A stretch of DNA of 64,000 nucleotides, taken from the IMG/VR virus record IMGVR_UViG_3300043438_000055, positions 1 through 64,000 of that record. One strand, 5' to 3'. A program made the position numbers and the translations under genes. Source of the stretch: a virus. The notes beneath the pieces were generated by a model that was not told the DNA's origin, ran no database searches, and saw only the letters and a program-made list of their open reading frames with translations. Within the stretch, counting starts at the first letter, position 1. Every line of letters starts with the position of its first letter. This document shows positions 49,527-59,329 of the stretch, piece after piece.

Positions 49527-51959
49527 TTATTTATATTTATTTAGCCAGCCACCTTTTGGATATTCAGTGACATAATCTCCATCAAATTTATAATTCTTTC
49601 CTGGTTTCATCAACTTTTTGTCACCAGTATTACTTACACCTAGTACATCATAGTTAACACCTTTCATAGTAATATCATTACCTGGAATAGTAGTTGTTTT
49701 TCCTGGGTGTGCCCATTGTCCCATTGAGTCTACAATCTGTCCACCATTCTTCCAGTTTTTAATTGTCTTGTATTTATTAACCATTACATCTGCATCTCCT
49801 AAAAGTGAAGGGTTGTTTTCAACAAGTCTTCTAAATTCAGGTGTATTAAATTCTTCAAATGGTAACTTTTGTCCTTGAAACTTTATATAAGGCATTTGTA
49901 AATTTGATCCTGTATATTTATTAAGAGTCTCATACGTTCTTTCAAGTTTTGGAAATTGCTCAATTGTTTCATCATACCAAGCAAGAGGACTAAATCCTTC
50001 AGCACGAGTAATCTTATTTAAAGTACCCATGTACTCATTTGGCTCAAGTTGTATTCTACCTGGTTGACCACTAGTTAATTTAGCAATACGTGTATTTAAC
50101 AATGGCTGAGAGTGAACGCTTGTGCTTATTGGTGATATACGTGCTTGTTTAGGCAAATGACTAAATACTATATTCATTTGCTTAGAGCTACTATTAGGGT
50201 CTCTATTAAAGAAACTTATATCATTTACATCAACATATGGATCTCCTGCGTCTTGTGAAGTTTTAACTTCTACATAATTCATAGACTTATCTTTGTCTAC
50301 TATTTTATATCTTCTGTCTATTGAATTATTTATAGGTGATATATCTATATCTTCATATATATTATGTCCTTCAGGATGTGCTGTTCTAAACTTACCTGCA
50401 TCACTACCTTCACCAATGCGAAAGTTTTCAGGACTCCATTGTTTTTCAGTGGGTCCAGTTCTTGCTTCTGGAGGACGTGGCACAGAACCTGGTCCTCCTC
50501 TTAGTTGAGATAAAGATCTCATAGGACGTCCCTCACGAAGATATTGTGCATCTTGTGCAATAATGTCATCTGAAATACCAGAAGTTCTTAATGCCTCCAT
50601 TCTTCTATTTAACCTTTCATAAGTTAACGTTGGGTTATTAGGATGTACTATAGATCTTGGATTAGTAGCGTCAACAGGAAAATTAGTTTCTCTTCTTATA
50701 TCATTCATTGCTGCTTGCTGTGCTGATTCTGCTTGAGAATCAACTCTTCTAGCTGATGGATATTCCATTAATTCAGCATATGATGGACCAGGGTCTACTT
50801 GTTGTATTCTCTCAAATCTATCTAACGCAGTCATATCCTCAGGGGTTCCTGTAGACTGACGACTAACTCTAGGGGCATATCTTTCAGCCTCACGTGCATT
50901 CATCATAGCAAGTTCTTCATCTGTAGGAAACTGATAAGGAGCTCTTGTGCTTTGACTTCCTCGTGACACTGCTTCTGAAAGTCTTTGTTGACGTATGAGA
51001 TCTAATTGTTGTTGAGATCTTTCTGCAGCAGTTGCTGATTCAAGACTTCTTGTAGAACTACCTAATCTTGGACCTGCAGTTTGTACATTATAACCAAGAC
51101 GATCTACTGCTCCTTGAGACCAACGCTGAGCTTTCATAACATCTCCTAATGGATCAACTCCTAACGCACCTAATCCTGCAGTCATAGCTAATGTTGCAGC
51201 AGCACCACCAATATCTCTTCTAGCTACAGATTCTCCAAGTTGATCTGTTAAAGATCCAACTACGTAAGCTGGGTTTACATACTCATCAAACATTTCTCCC
51301 ACTCCACCAACACTGCTAGGAAATAGTCTAAGTTTATCTGCTGTATGCCAGCTACCAGGAGTGCTTAGATCCCCCTTTGTATTTTTATTAGCTTGTCTTT
51401 CAGCTACTATCTTCTTATCACGTTCTTCTGTCTTTTTCTGGTTTTCTTTGTTTATCCTAGCATTTTCTTCTTGTTCTTTCTTTGTAAGAGGTCTTACAGC
51501 AGGAGCCACTCGTGTAGCATCTGAACGCATCTTCTCTGGCTCAAAGTTTATTAACAAACCATCTTGTGCAGAAGCTTTTGTCTTCTTAGCATATTTACCA
51601 TTACTAGGAGCAGGACTTTGTGTACGTGCGTATGTGAATCCTACAGCACCTGGTAAAGCACCACCCATTGCAAACTGTCCTCCCCATGCAGGAGAATAGT
51701 TTCTACCTGTTATATCATAACCAAGACCTACAAAGTCAGGACCTACAGATGCTTGGACATCATTAGGATTGGGTTTCTTACCATAGTTGTCATCAGGCTG
51801 TTGGTCTAAAACCATTCCTCCTTGCTCATACTTATTTAACCATCCTCCATTTTTCATGGTGTTATCCTTTCCACATATGTGACACACATTCATATCTTTT
51901 CCACTAGAGCTTGCTTTACTCCAGGAATGTCCACATGTGCATTTAATATTATTATTCAT
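49527..51959 (-). CDS. Large phage protein with N-terminal zinc ribbon
   Basis: An 810-residue protein. Residues 1-35 are a zinc ribbon (KCTCGHSWSKASSSGKDMNV, then CHICG; four Cys plus two His). Next come NGGWLNKYEQGG and a GRNYSPAWGGQFAMGG segment, a pattern I know from many Bacteroidetes phage proteins. The middle is charged and Arg-rich; the C-terminus has GQWAHPGKTTTIPGNDITMK and VLGVSNTGDKK and ends with a second GGWLNKYK. A region around residues 540-640 (DPYVDVNDISFFNRD, QARISPIST) could be a beta domain. Start overlaps the previous gene by one base (TAATG). A structural or assembly role is inferred from position. Confidence 0.6.
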   Translation of the reverse strand: MNNNIKCTCGHSWSKASSSGKDMNVCHICGKDNTMKNGGWLNKYEQGGMVLDQQPDDNYGKKPNPNDVQASVGPDFVGLGYDITGRNYSPAWGGQFAMGGALPGAVGFTYARTQSPAPSNGKYAKKTKASAQDGLLINFEPEKMRSDATRVAPAVRPLTKKEQEENARINKENQKKTEERDKKIVAERQANKNTKGDLSTPGSWHTADKLRLFPSSVGGVGEMFDEYVNPAYVVGSLTDQLGESVARRDIGGAAATLAMTAGLGALGVDPLGDVMKAQRWSQGAVDRLGYNVQTAGPRLGSSTRSLESATAAERSQQQLDLIRQQRLSEAVSRGSQSTRAPYQFPTDEELAMMNAREAERYAPRVSRQSTGTPEDMTALDRFERIQQVDPGPSYAELMEYPSARRVDSQAESAQQAAMNDIRRETNFPVDATNPRSIVHPNNPTLTYERLNRRMEALRTSGISDDIIAQDAQYLREGRPMRSLSQLRGGPGSVPRPPEARTGPTEKQWSPENFRIGEGSDAGKFRTAHPEGHNIYEDIDISPINNSIDRRYKIVDKDKSMNYVEVKTSQDAGDPYVDVNDISFFNRDPNSSSKQMNIVFSHLPKQARISPISTSVHSQPLLNTRIAKLTSGQPGRIQLEPNEYMGTLNKITRAEGFSPLAWYDETIEQFPKLERTYETLNKYTGSNLQMPYIKFQGQKLPFEEFNTPEFRRLVENNPSLLGDADVMVNKYKTIKNWKNGGQIVDSMGQWAHPGKTTTIPGNDITMKGVNYDVLGVSNTGDKKLMKPGKNYKFDGDYVTEYPKGGWLNKYK

Positions 51960-52828
51960 TATTTATAAGAGATTTGAGCAGGTGCAACAATGAATTGAGA
52001 AACTATATGAGCTTCAGAGCTGTTATCAAGTATATGTCTCACTTTGAGATCTTTAGCTCTCAATGGTTCTTTTTTAAATGATCTTTTTCCATAATCCATA
52101 TTTGTTTGATTTACAAGCTTATCAACTGATAATGATTCACAACTTGTAATAAACAAAGGTATGGATTTGTTTTTAACAAGACTCCAAAATGTATTGTATT
52201 GATAGAAGTTATCACTCTTTGTATACATAATGGTTTTACTATTAGTATTGTATATAGGGTATGTTAAATATGCACTTAGGTTGTTAATAGGCTTTGGTAC
52301 CAATTCTAATACACCTGTGGACTGTTGCCCATTGTATAAAACAGCTTTGTTAAACCATTGATTATCAACTTGTATCTGAGCATTGTCATTAAATACACCA
52401 TCTACAAGAGGTAGATAGTTATACACTTTACTGTAGTCTTTTATGTTTTGAAGAATCTCATCATAGCTTTGGTAGCTAAAAGGATATTCAATTATGTATG
52501 GTTCTATATTACCATAGAACTTATTATAATTTAATGTGTCTGTTAAGTGTCTCCAAATAGAGCCTGTGTTACATGTTGTATATGTCAAAGCTGCAAGTTC
52601 TTCTATAGTAGCAGTACCAATTAAAACTTCTATAAAGATACCATTGCATTTGCCTGCAGATGTTATAATAACACTATCAATAGCATCATCAACGCTAACA
52701 GTATAACCATCAATTAAGTTTTGCTTGGTTATATTAGTGCCTAGAACATTACCTTCATTATCAGTGATATTGAAGGGTCCAGTTCTACCACCTGAGCACG
52801 TTAATCTTATTATTACTATTTTAGACAT
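51959..52828 (-). CDS. Tail-associated protein with TGPF module
   Basis: A 289-residue protein. Residues 1-75 (RLTCSGGRTGPFNIT...GYTVSVDDAIDSVIITSAGKC) form a beta module that is also present at the N-terminus of the 182-residue protein at 61508. The remaining ~210 residues (ALTYTTCNTGSIWRHLTDTL onward) contain strands and aromatic residues, ending FIVAPAQISYK, without a known motif. It lies downstream of the stabilization protein, so a tail or appendage role is probable. Confidence 0.6.
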   Translation of the reverse strand: MSKIVIIRLTCSGGRTGPFNITDNEGNVLGTNITKQNLIDGYTVSVDDAIDSVIITSAGKCNGIFIEVLIGTATIEELAALTYTTCNTGSIWRHLTDTLNYNKFYGNIEPYIIEYPFSYQSYDEILQNIKDYSKVYNYLPLVDGVFNDNAQIQVDNQWFNKAVLYNGQQSTGVLELVPKPINNLSAYLTYPIYNTNSKTIMYTKSDNFYQYNTFWSLVKNKSIPLFITSCESLSVDKLVNQTNMDYGKRSFKKEPLRAKDLKVRHILDNSSEAHIVSQFIVAPAQISYK

Positions 52829-52839
52829 ATATTAATCAA

Positions 52840-55800
52840 TTACGATGTTGCTGCAGCTGTACCAGCTAAATTACATTGTGGTGCTGCAGTAGTTGTTGTT
52901 GTAGTTGTACTTGTGCTTGTGCTAGTAGTAGTAGTGGTTGTAGGGGTACAAGATTCTATACTTAATATTACACCAGATGGATCAATTGTATATGGATTAC
53001 CATTAATACTAGTATAGTATGTACCTGGAGGATCTCCAAATGTAAACTCTGTAGTTAAACATTGATCATTATATAATTGTGTTCCCACAGTAATAGGTAA
53101 CGAAGTTACATATAGTGGAGCAAAAAAAGTACCCTCACAAGTACCAAAAGGACCAAAAAGAGTTAAACTAATACCATTACATTCAACTTCAATACCAACG
53201 CAACCAACATTAACTGCTGTTCCTTCTAATATACATAGGTTTACTGCTGTTCCTTCTAATGCACATATATTTACTGCTGTACCAGACAAGTTACAATAAT
53301 AAATTACTGTTGTTGTAGTGGTAGTGGTAGGAGAAGGAATCTCTGTAACAGCTATTGCTGAGATATCACAACTTTCATTTAATCCAGAATAGAAGAAGTT
53401 GTTTTCCCCTATGTAGAAGTTAGGCAGGTATGTATGGAAACTCACCCAGCTTTTAGTATTGAAGTTAAATGAAGCAGTCCATGATTTATTACAGAAGTAT
53501 TCTAAGTCTGTTACAGCTACAAATCTTTTTACTGATGTATTACCAGCAGTTGGTTGATTTACATAAAACTCTTTAGCCACCTCATCATAGAATATTTCCT
53601 TACCTGGTTGAGGTATATAGTCTAACTTAGTAATAATTACTCTATCAAACTTGCTATCAAACACACCATGTAAACCAATATTCTTGAAGTTGTTATCTAT
53701 ATCAACATTTGGGAAGTATCTTAATATTTCAAATGATAAATGGTCTGTAAAGAATCTGTTTAGACCAGAGCCAAAGCCTGATATATCTGTTGCTTGGGTA
53801 CCAGTAATTAAGAATATCTGTCCTCTCTTAGCATCTACAGTTACTTGACCTTGTGGTATTCTAAGCAACATTTTGTTTTGACATCCTACATAACCAAGAT
53901 CTGTTTCAGCAAAGTCAATAGGGGGTGCATTACCAAATAACTCACCACCTCCTAAATATGCAGATTGAGGATTGCTTGTATCTATTGTTAACAAGTTATT
54001 GTATAACAATGTCTTATTCTCAAATCTAGCTAATGTTGCTCTGTTCTGTATACCATCTAATGATACTAAGTTACCATAGTTTTGAGGGAAGTCAAAGAAG
54101 CTTGCTGGACGATATATCAACCAGCTATTTATTCTATTATCAGAATAGCTTTCTTGTCTGTCAGAGTATATTGCTCTAAATGGAAAATATGTGTAACATA
54201 ATTGTTGCACCCAATCTGTAGGCAAATGAGAGAAGAAGTTCTCTACGTTTTGCTTAGTAAATGTTGTATTGTAGTAGTACGTATTGTCAAATGCAATAGG
54301 TACTCTGTTCTCTTGGAACCATTGGTCAGGAATACCTGAACTCACGTGTGGATAGTAATCACCTTCTAAGTTATTAAATGCTTGACGTAAGTCTACATTA
54401 ATAGAAGACTCTACATAATAATAAGGAACTCCATAAGCAAATAGATACATCTTACCATCATAAACATAATTAAATGTTCCTGGTGCAGTGGTACCAATAG
54501 GAGGAGTTGTAGATGTAGTGGTTGTACTAGTTGATGTATTATCTACAATGTCATCATTAGGACAGTCAAGGTAATGAGCTTTCACTGATATGATGTTCTT
54601 CATTAATGTAGATCCTACATAATAGTCATACAATACAGATCTTGCTGAGTACCAGTATTCTGGATAGGCTATATTACCTATCTCATCATAATAGATATCA
54701 CTATCATCAGGAGCCTTAACTCTATTATCAATAAAGAATGGAAGCTTAGTTTTGAAACCAAACTTACTAATAAATGTGTCACCACCAAATACCACCTCAA
54801 CACCACTTGCTGGTAGAGAATTAAATATTCTTTGGAATCCTGTATCAATTGTTTGATAGGAATATATCTGTCCCCACTGTCCATTGTTGATTGTCTTGAT
54901 TGAACCATAATATGAAACAACCTTTATATCTTGTTGAAATTCAGGGGTTCCACAGTTCCCTGATTCTCCAAGTGTAAATCTAGAATTATCAGAGATTTGA
55001 CTCACACCTGCTACAACAAGGTTTGGTGTTTTATTAGGATATGGTAAAGCTGGTACAGATCCCACTCCAGTTCTTGTTTCAATACTTTTGGTATATACTG
55101 ATGATTCTCTGTTCCAGTTATTAAGATCATAATCATCTCCCACAGATTGAACACCTGGGAATACATATTGAGATCTATCAAGTTGTCTTTGTTTAATACC
55201 TAGCGTACCAGTTAGAGGATTAGTAGCAGAATTCTGTATAGCTTCACTATAGTCATAGCTAGATATAGAATTAAAAGAATATGCAAAGTTTCTTCTACTA
55301 ACTCCATTCACATATATCTGTAAGTAAGATTGATATGCTGTGAACATGGCAGTGGCATTGAACCCACCTAGATCAGCAATTGCTCTACTAGAATTCAAGG
55401 CATCTATCTGTGCTTGTTTAGTAAGAAGCTTGTACATTGCGTGCTCCTTCACTTGTACAAAGTGAGCTCTACCAGCTCCAAATAACACACTCTCCAACTT
55501 AAGAACATTACCTAATGTAGGTTGTCCAAAAGAAGTTTCTGGTGAATTAAATACTTGTCTGTATGGTGACTCATTATTATTAAATCCATCTAACTGAGCA
55601 GGATAACATTCAGTATTTTTATTGTTATTATTAGCAACTATTGTGTATCCTGTGCAACCACTAACACGTACAGGAACAGTAGAAGAATTTACTGTAATTG
55701 ACGTACCTTTTTGTACAGTGATATTTGTCAAAGATTGAGTGATAGGGTCTGTATAGCTAAATGCAGGTGGACCACCAGCACAAGCAAGTGGAACAGTAAT

Positions 55801-57933
55801 TGTGTAAGCTGTAGCTGTAACATTTGTAAATGTAGCAGCTCCACTATTTACAACAGGAAGTGTAATAGAACATATCTGAGTTGTTGCTGTTGTAAAAGCA
55901 AAAATTGCTGTCTGTCCAGTGTTGCAATCTGTATATTGTAAATTACCATTAATAGTTGCTGTCACTTTGAATGTATCACATTGAGAATTGTATGCGTTGC
56001 TTTTCTCAAGTAAGAAAGGATCTTCGTTAAGATCATTATAAGGATAGTTTGGATAGTAGTAAGGAGTTCCTTCTCTATCATATTTACCCACGTTTCTAAG
56101 GATGCCCTTAGCAATAATAGATTTATTTGTACTTCTATTACCTCTCACTATCTTAAATCCAACAATAGAGGCTTTCTCTGCAGCTGTTAAACTAGATGCT
56201 TGGATGAGAAATATTACTTGTTGTACATCTATCTTTACACCAATTGGATATACAGCACTAGCTGATTGCATTGTTGGTTGTATCTGTCCACCAGAATATA
56301 TAATAGGAGCACTCTCAAAGTGAGGACTTACAAGTACATCAGGAAATTTATGATGTCTAATTGGTTCATTAGCAAGGTCTCCCCATACATCCACATTACA
56401 TGGATACAGATCTGTAGATTCCCAATATGCAAAGTCTCCAGATTGATATGGGTATGCATCTCCTATCTTTTCAGCATCTGTTGTAGGAACAGGATATGTA
56501 GCTGTTACACTAGCTGTATTATATATTTTCCAATAAGGAGCACTAGTTCCTTCTCCAATAAAGTCATTGTTAGTATTTGGTACAACAATTAAATCATTAG
56601 ATGTTGATGCTCTACCAGGAATATGGAAACCATCTGTTTGTTTACCATTGTCTAATAAAAAGACTATCTCAAATGCATATACCTCATCTCTTAAATAACC
56701 TCTAAGATTGGCAGTGTAGAAGCCATCAGCATACGTATTGTTAGCTGGTAGCTTATATGTCTCCCATTGAAGTTGAATTTGATTAGCAATACCTTGATAG
56801 TTAATTCTATCAATAGATGTGAGGTTATCCCATACAATAACATCCTGTACGTTTGTAACATCTTGAGCAATATCATAATAAGCAAACTTCTCAAGTATGT
56901 CATTAAGACTCAAAGGAATTTGAGTTATGTTCTGACCTGTATAAGTGATTGTTCTAGACTTATCTTGTATATTGTAAGTTCCTACAAGTTCTACAGTTGT
57001 GCCATTATTTATTGTTTTAATGACAGCCAAGTTAAAGTATTGGAAGTATCCTGTAATATCTATGTCACTGATACTCAACACAATAGAGTTTCCTACAGAG
57101 TATTGAAAGTCAGGTGTTGTTATCTCTGTGTTTGCAATAGATACAGGATTAGTAATTGAGTAGTATGATGTATATGCATCTCCTGATGCATTACAATATT
57201 GAATAGCAAATTGATAAGCTCCTGCTTTTAAATCTCCACCTACAACAATATCAGTAACATCTAAGTTAGGAATTGTGAAGTTAGGTTGCACCTTTAACTT
57301 ATTACAGTCTAACGTTGCTTCAATATCTGGATCACAATTTTGATCACCTGTAAATATGGTGATATATGGAATTGAATCAATATTAATATATCTTCTTGGA
57401 TTAAGACCATCTGTCCAATAGACCTCAGTGGTACAGTTGGTAATCTTATGTACAGCTTTATGAATAGGATAGTTGATGTCAAAGTTCAAACATGGAGAAT
57501 TTGCACAAACTGTTAATTCTGTATCAGGGATTGGAGTACATAATAAATGATATACACAGTCATTGTTATTCATATACCCTATCTCACTTCCTCCTGTTTC
57601 AGGATTAGCTAAGAAGAAGATGTGTTTATTTTTCTCTTGAATGAAGTGTGTACCAATAAGTTGGTAGCCTTCAGGAAAATCTAAACAAGCTTCATTTGAA
57701 GGTTCATTCTGATAGTTTACAGAATTAGAGTCAAAGTTCTCTAATGCTGCGTTTAGGGCATAAGAAAGTTTCCCCTTCTGTATTTGATTTACAGAAGAGT
57801 CCATGTCTAGTCCCACTCTACCAAGATTAAATTCTTGTCTTACACTAGAGGTGCCTTGATTATCTGTTCCATCCATGTCCATATCTTGAGCTTCTGTTTG
57901 GTAATTCATATTGTGCAAAACGTTGTAAGTCAT
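52840..57933 (-). CDS. crAss-like tail stabilization protein
   Basis: A 1697-residue protein whose N-terminus (QEFNLGRVGLDMDSSVNQIQ, KLSYALNAALENFD, YQNEPSNEACLDFPEGYQLI, EKNKHIFFLANP, SEIGYMNNNDCVYHLL) is the pattern of crAss-like stabilization proteins, followed by HKITNCTTEVYWTDGLNPRRY. The long middle is beta-rich. It contains three Thr/Ser linkers at about residues 1137, 1540 and 1675, and between the last two a tandem CxLxGTAVN repeat. It should sit at the tail or collar and hold appendages. A start at M9 (57909) would cut the 74-base overlap with the tail tubular gene and is equally possible. Confidence 0.82.
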   Translation of the reverse strand: MTYNVLHNMNYQTEAQDMDMDGTDNQGTSSVRQEFNLGRVGLDMDSSVNQIQKGKLSYALNAALENFDSNSVNYQNEPSNEACLDFPEGYQLIGTHFIQEKNKHIFFLANPETGGSEIGYMNNNDCVYHLLCTPIPDTELTVCANSPCLNFDINYPIHKAVHKITNCTTEVYWTDGLNPRRYINIDSIPYITIFTGDQNCDPDIEATLDCNKLKVQPNFTIPNLDVTDIVVGGDLKAGAYQFAIQYCNASGDAYTSYYSITNPVSIANTEITTPDFQYSVGNSIVLSISDIDITGYFQYFNLAVIKTINNGTTVELVGTYNIQDKSRTITYTGQNITQIPLSLNDILEKFAYYDIAQDVTNVQDVIVWDNLTSIDRINYQGIANQIQLQWETYKLPANNTYADGFYTANLRGYLRDEVYAFEIVFLLDNGKQTDGFHIPGRASTSNDLIVVPNTNNDFIGEGTSAPYWKIYNTASVTATYPVPTTDAEKIGDAYPYQSGDFAYWESTDLYPCNVDVWGDLANEPIRHHKFPDVLVSPHFESAPIIYSGGQIQPTMQSASAVYPIGVKIDVQQVIFLIQASSLTAAEKASIVGFKIVRGNRSTNKSIIAKGILRNVGKYDREGTPYYYPNYPYNDLNEDPFLLEKSNAYNSQCDTFKVTATINGNLQYTDCNTGQTAIFAFTTATTQICSITLPVVNSGAATFTNVTATAYTITVPLACAGGPPAFSYTDPITQSLTNITVQKGTSITVNSSTVPVRVSGCTGYTIVANNNNKNTECYPAQLDGFNNNESPYRQVFNSPETSFGQPTLGNVLKLESVLFGAGRAHFVQVKEHAMYKLLTKQAQIDALNSSRAIADLGGFNATAMFTAYQSYLQIYVNGVSRRNFAYSFNSISSYDYSEAIQNSATNPLTGTLGIKQRQLDRSQYVFPGVQSVGDDYDLNNWNRESSVYTKSIETRTGVGSVPALPYPNKTPNLVVAGVSQISDNSRFTLGESGNCGTPEFQQDIKVVSYYGSIKTINNGQWGQIYSYQTIDTGFQRIFNSLPASGVEVVFGGDTFISKFGFKTKLPFFIDNRVKAPDDSDIYYDEIGNIAYPEYWYSARSVLYDYYVGSTLMKNIISVKAHYLDCPNDDIVDNTSTSTTTTSTTPPIGTTAPGTFNYVYDGKMYLFAYGVPYYYVESSINVDLRQAFNNLEGDYYPHVSSGIPDQWFQENRVPIAFDNTYYYNTTFTKQNVENFFSHLPTDWVQQLCYTYFPFRAIYSDRQESYSDNRINSWLIYRPASFFDFPQNYGNLVSLDGIQNRATLARFENKTLLYNNLLTIDTSNPQSAYLGGGELFGNAPPIDFAETDLGYVGCQNKMLLRIPQGQVTVDAKRGQIFLITGTQATDISGFGSGLNRFFTDHLSFEILRYFPNVDIDNNFKNIGLHGVFDSKFDRVIITKLDYIPQPGKEIFYDEVAKEFYVNQPTAGNTSVKRFVAVTDLEYFCNKSWTASFNFNTKSWVSFHTYLPNFYIGENNFFYSGLNESCDISAIAVTEIPSPTTTTTTTVIYYCNLSGTAVNICALEGTAVNLCILEGTAVNVGCVGIEVECNGISLTLFGPFGTCEGTFFAPLYVTSLPITVGTQLYNDQCLTTEFTFGDPPGTYYTSINGNPYTIDPSGVILSIESCTPTTTTTTSTSTSTTTTTTTAAPQCNLAGTAAATS
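53210..53297 (-). repeat. Tandem 30-bp coding repeat (CxLxGTAVN)
   Basis: Two near-exact 30-bp units and one shorter diverged unit within the stabilization gene, encoding CNLSGTAVNI, CALEGTAVNL and CILEGTAVNV. A fourth copy (CNLAGTAA) is at the C-terminus near 52850. Recent duplication is likely because the DNA units are nearly alike. Confidence 0.8.
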
Positions 57934-58846
57934 TTCTTACACGTCTTTGCTTAGTCCATGCATCCTGTTTCTTAATCTCAATCATTGCCATTATAAAAGC
58001 CTCATCATGTAATGCTTTATAGTAAATTAACTTCTGTTGTATTTGTTGGAATGTTTCATCAGTTAGCTGATTAGACAATGTTTCAAACACTTTATATTTA
58101 AGGAATGCCTCAACAAACTCTCTAATACGATAGTTGTCTGGAATCATTTGATTACCAACACAATCATACTCTGTAGCATAGAATATTAAATGCACCACTC
58201 CATTTCTGAAGTTGGTAACAAACTTATTATCTCTAATATCAAAGCTATCATAACCAGCAGATCCTGGAGTAAATTCTCTAATAGGAGGAGCAGTTTGATA
58301 AAACTCCCAAGCATTTGTATAAGTTACATCACAGTTTTGTCTTGCAGAAATGTTACCTGGTTTTAATAAGTATTCATGTGTGAAAGCTCTTGTTCCTTGT
58401 TGATTAGTTTTATATACAGCAGGAATGATTACAGGTAGACAACTACCATCACATTGAGGATTGATACAACCATGATCATGTTGACAATCTACACAAGGAG
58501 TACCACCCACTGTTACAGGAGTTACCTGTATTGTGGTTTGTGAAACTGCTTGAGAGTAGAATGAATTGGCTGTTTGATATGGATAGCCAGCTGTTGATGT
58601 ACACATCCAAGCTTCTCTTACAGCGTAAAAGTTATCTGGGAGTCTAGCTTCAAAGTCTTCTACATATAACACCTCTTCACTAATAACATAAGTTGCCCTA
58701 CCTAACTTCTTAAGACATTTGTCTAAGTAGGTGGGAAACAATAAATCATCCACTGCTCCTGTGTCAAAATAAGACTTTAACTCTTCCTTAACAGTTGAAT
58801 AAACTGGATCAGGAGAGACAAAGTTATACTTGTAATAATATGACAT
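57860..58846 (-). CDS. crAss-like tail tubular / neck protein
   Basis: A 328-residue protein starting MSYYYKYNFVSPDPVYSTVK, then ELKSYFDTGAVDDLLFPTYLDKCLKKLG, EEVLYVEDFEARLPDNFYAV and REAWMC; this is the N-terminal region of crAss-like proteins related to P22 gp4-type tail adaptors. A Cys/His cluster (CVDCQHDHGCINPQCDGSC) in the middle may bind zinc. The C-terminus is helical (FVEAFLKYKVFETLSNQL). Its position between neck proteins and the stabilization protein is as in crAss-like phages. Confidence 0.75.
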   Translation of the reverse strand: MSYYYKYNFVSPDPVYSTVKEELKSYFDTGAVDDLLFPTYLDKCLKKLGRATYVISEEVLYVEDFEARLPDNFYAVREAWMCTSTAGYPYQTANSFYSQAVSQTTIQVTPVTVGGTPCVDCQHDHGCINPQCDGSCLPVIIPAVYKTNQQGTRAFTHEYLLKPGNISARQNCDVTYTNAWEFYQTAPPIREFTPGSAGYDSFDIRDNKFVTNFRNGVVHLIFYATEYDCVGNQMIPDNYRIREFVEAFLKYKVFETLSNQLTDETFQQIQQKLIYYKALHDEAFIMAMIEIKKQDAWTKQRRVRNDLQRFAQYELPNRSSRYGHGWNR

Positions 58847-58852
58847 GTTATT

Positions 58853-59329
58853 TTATTTTTTCCACTCACAGTAAATGTTTTGGTATTTACTGTCAGTTTT
58901 TATGTAATGGGATAGTAATCTAGATGTTGTACGAGAGGGCTTGAAATACCAGAGGTCTATGTTTCTTATTCTTGTAGATTCTTTGAACCACATCCAACCA
59001 AAGAAAAACCCTTCTGTATGATAGTTGAAATTGTATATGCGTTTACCTTTCTCCTTAGTCTTTTTCCAATCTATAGGTAAGTTAACTACTTCTTTACCAT
59101 CAACAGTTTTTAGTTTTCTCCTTTTCTTTTTGTTGATGGAAAACTCTCCAAAGCCAAAAGGAAGTCTTGCTTTCTCTCCTGTTTCTAGAATGTAGTTTTT
59201 AAAATACTCATTGTATGAGTATATGATATTCTTCCACTGATCAAATGTAATTTTTAAAGTGGGATTCTTATTGCAAAAATTATTGTAGTTTTCTTTACTA
59301 GAACTTCTCCAATCTATCTTTGTACGCAT
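58853..59329 (-). CDS. crAss-like conserved virion protein (158 aa)
   Basis: A 158-residue basic protein: IDWRSSSKENYNNFCNKNP, LTFDQ-type IDQWKNIIYSYNE segment, then EKARLPFGFGEFSINKKKRR and a C-terminal part rich in Trp/Phe (GWMWFKESTRIRNIDLWYF). It is conserved next to the tail tubular gene in crAss-like phages; I take it as a neck or ring component, the exact role unknown. Its start overlaps the stop of the next upstream gene (TAATG at 59329). Confidence 0.65.
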   Translation of the reverse strand: MRTKIDWRSSSKENYNNFCNKNPTLKITFDQWKNIIYSYNEYFKNYILETGEKARLPFGFGEFSINKKKRRKLKTVDGKEVVNLPIDWKKTKEKGKRIYNFNYHTEGFFFGWMWFKESTRIRNIDLWYFKPSRTTSRLLSHYIKTDSKYQNIYCEWKK

